Below, piece after piece: positions 49,942 through 50,487 of a stretch of DNA of 50,487 bases. This stretch comes from Acidobacteria bacterium Ga0077553 (GTDB lineage Bacteria; Acidobacteriota; Terriglobia; Bryobacterales; Bryobacteraceae). The position numbers were made by a program, and so were the translations under genes. Position 1 is the stretch's first letter, and the number at the start of each line of letters is the position of its first letter. The DNA is taken from assembly GCA_001464575.1 (NCBI GenBank), contig LNFE01000187.1:1-50487 (forward strand), given 5' to 3'. The notes beneath the pieces are model-generated. The model ran no database searches. It was given only the letters and a program-made list of their open reading frames with translations, and was not told where the DNA came from.

Positions 49942-50487
49942 ATGTCTTCCGAGGGTTCCCCCGAGGCCGCCCGGCCATCCAATTTCATTCGCGACATCAT
50001 CATTCAGGACATTCAAGACGGCAAGCACGGCAGCCGCGTCCATACCCGTTTTCCTCCGGAACCGAACGGCTACCTCCACATTGGCCACGCCAAGTCCATC
50101 TGCCTCAACTTCGGCCTCGCCCGCGAGTTCAACGGCAAGTGCAACCTGCGCTTCGACGATACCAACCCCGCCAAGGAAGAGACCGAGTACGTCGATTCCA
50201 TTATGGAAGATGTCCGCTGGATGGGCTTTGAATGGGACGCGCTCTTCTACGCCTCCGACTACTTCGACCAGCTCTACGACTGGGCCATCCAGCTCATCAA
50301 GGACGGCAAAGCCTACGTCTGTGACCTGACGTCCGAGCAGGTCCGCGCCACCCGCGGCACCACCACCGAACCCGGCCCCCCCAGCCCCTACCGCGACCGG
50401 TCCGTTGCAGAGAACCTCGACCTGTTTCAGCGCATGCGCGCCGGCGAGTTCCCCGACGGCAGCCGTACCCTGCGCACCAAGATCGAC
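49942..50487 (+). CDS. glnS: Glutaminyl-tRNA synthetase, 3' end outside the window
   Basis: The first 182 residues of a class I aminoacyl-tRNA synthetase. The HIGH motif is in [26 protein letters not shown]. The following [25 protein letters not shown] is diagnostic for GlnRS rather than GluRS. It charges tRNA-Gln with glutamine. ATG at 49942 follows AAAGG directly. The N-terminal [20 protein letters not shown] is slightly long for the family but acceptable. The gene runs off the end of the window. Confidence 0.95.
   Translation, partial: MSSEGSPEAARPSNFIRDIIIQDIQDGKHGSRVHTRFPPEPNGYLHIGHAKSICLNFGLAREFNGKCNLRFDDTNPAKEETEYVDSIMEDVRWMGFEWDALFYASDYFDQLYDWAIQLIKDGKAYVCDLTSEQVRATRGTTTEPGPPSPYRDRSVAENLDLFQRMRAGEFPDGSRTLRTKID

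Overview
GC-rich bacterial chromosome, best matched to the Acidobacteriota and within them to the Bryobacterales/Solibacter group. The basis is the gene families present: a protein with the TIGR03437 C-terminal domain that is expanded in Solibacter, a PEP-CTERM protein, a paired DUF1501 and PSCyt1/DUF1549/DUF1553 set, Tat-exported enolase-superfamily enzymes, and an ECF sigma factor next to a TPR-bearing Hanks kinase. The placement is inferred from content, with no phylogeny behind it. No phage, insertion sequence, plasmid gene or CRISPR array was seen.

Layout. 1-4.2 kb: end of a coiled-coil protein, then two glycosyltransferases (GT4-GT2 fusion and GT2). 4.2-13.9 kb: TIGR03437 protein, conserved hypothetical, lpxB, an M1-peptidase-like TPR protein, trxB, a PEP-CTERM protein and feoAB. 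14.1-17.3 kb: GT2, GDP-mannose 4,6-dehydratase and a Tat-exported enolase-superfamily enzyme. 17.2-22.3 kb: a leftward set (tetR, alpha/beta hydrolase, peptidoglycan-binding C39-like protein, cytochrome c) divergent from a GT-C-like membrane protein, with both start codons inside one 27-bp perfect palindrome. 22.2-35.0 kb: a long leftward run from a Wzt-type ATPase through a methyltransferase, a GT2-GT4 fusion, a sialidase/BNR_4 (polysaccharide-lyase-like) gene, PSCyt1/DUF1549/DUF1553, DUF1501 and a DgoD-like dehydratase. 35.0-40.2 kb: tRNA(CAU), parB, parA, two parS-like sites, mnmG, purD and tRNA-Arg(CCU), a gene set that usually sits near the replication origin. 40.2-50.5 kb: ECF sigma factor, Hanks kinase, a divergent RecA, a broken MFS transporter, a Sua5-type gene, prfB with its programmed +1 frameshift, a small phosphatase-like protein, a cytochrome/copper-monooxygenase-like protein and the start of glnS.

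How the genes fit together. One theme is envelope polysaccharide: five glycosyltransferase genes, gmd, wzt, a methyltransferase with a coiled coil, and lpxB. A second is periplasmic glycan and sugar-acid breakdown: sialidase/BNR_4, the DUF1501 pair, the DgoD-like dehydratase and a hexuronate-type MFS transporter. The third is housekeeping (partition, tRNA modification, translation, purine synthesis, iron uptake).

Gene integrity. Two genes carry single-base frameshifts in homopolymers (near 478 and 8523). Five or six others appear to lack roughly 26-50 nt inside conserved motifs (near 3174, 22972, 25540, 27005, 28840 and 45737). This is either assembly error or real decay, and it affects how several calls here should be used. 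The most unusual intact element is the palindrome at 20506-20532.
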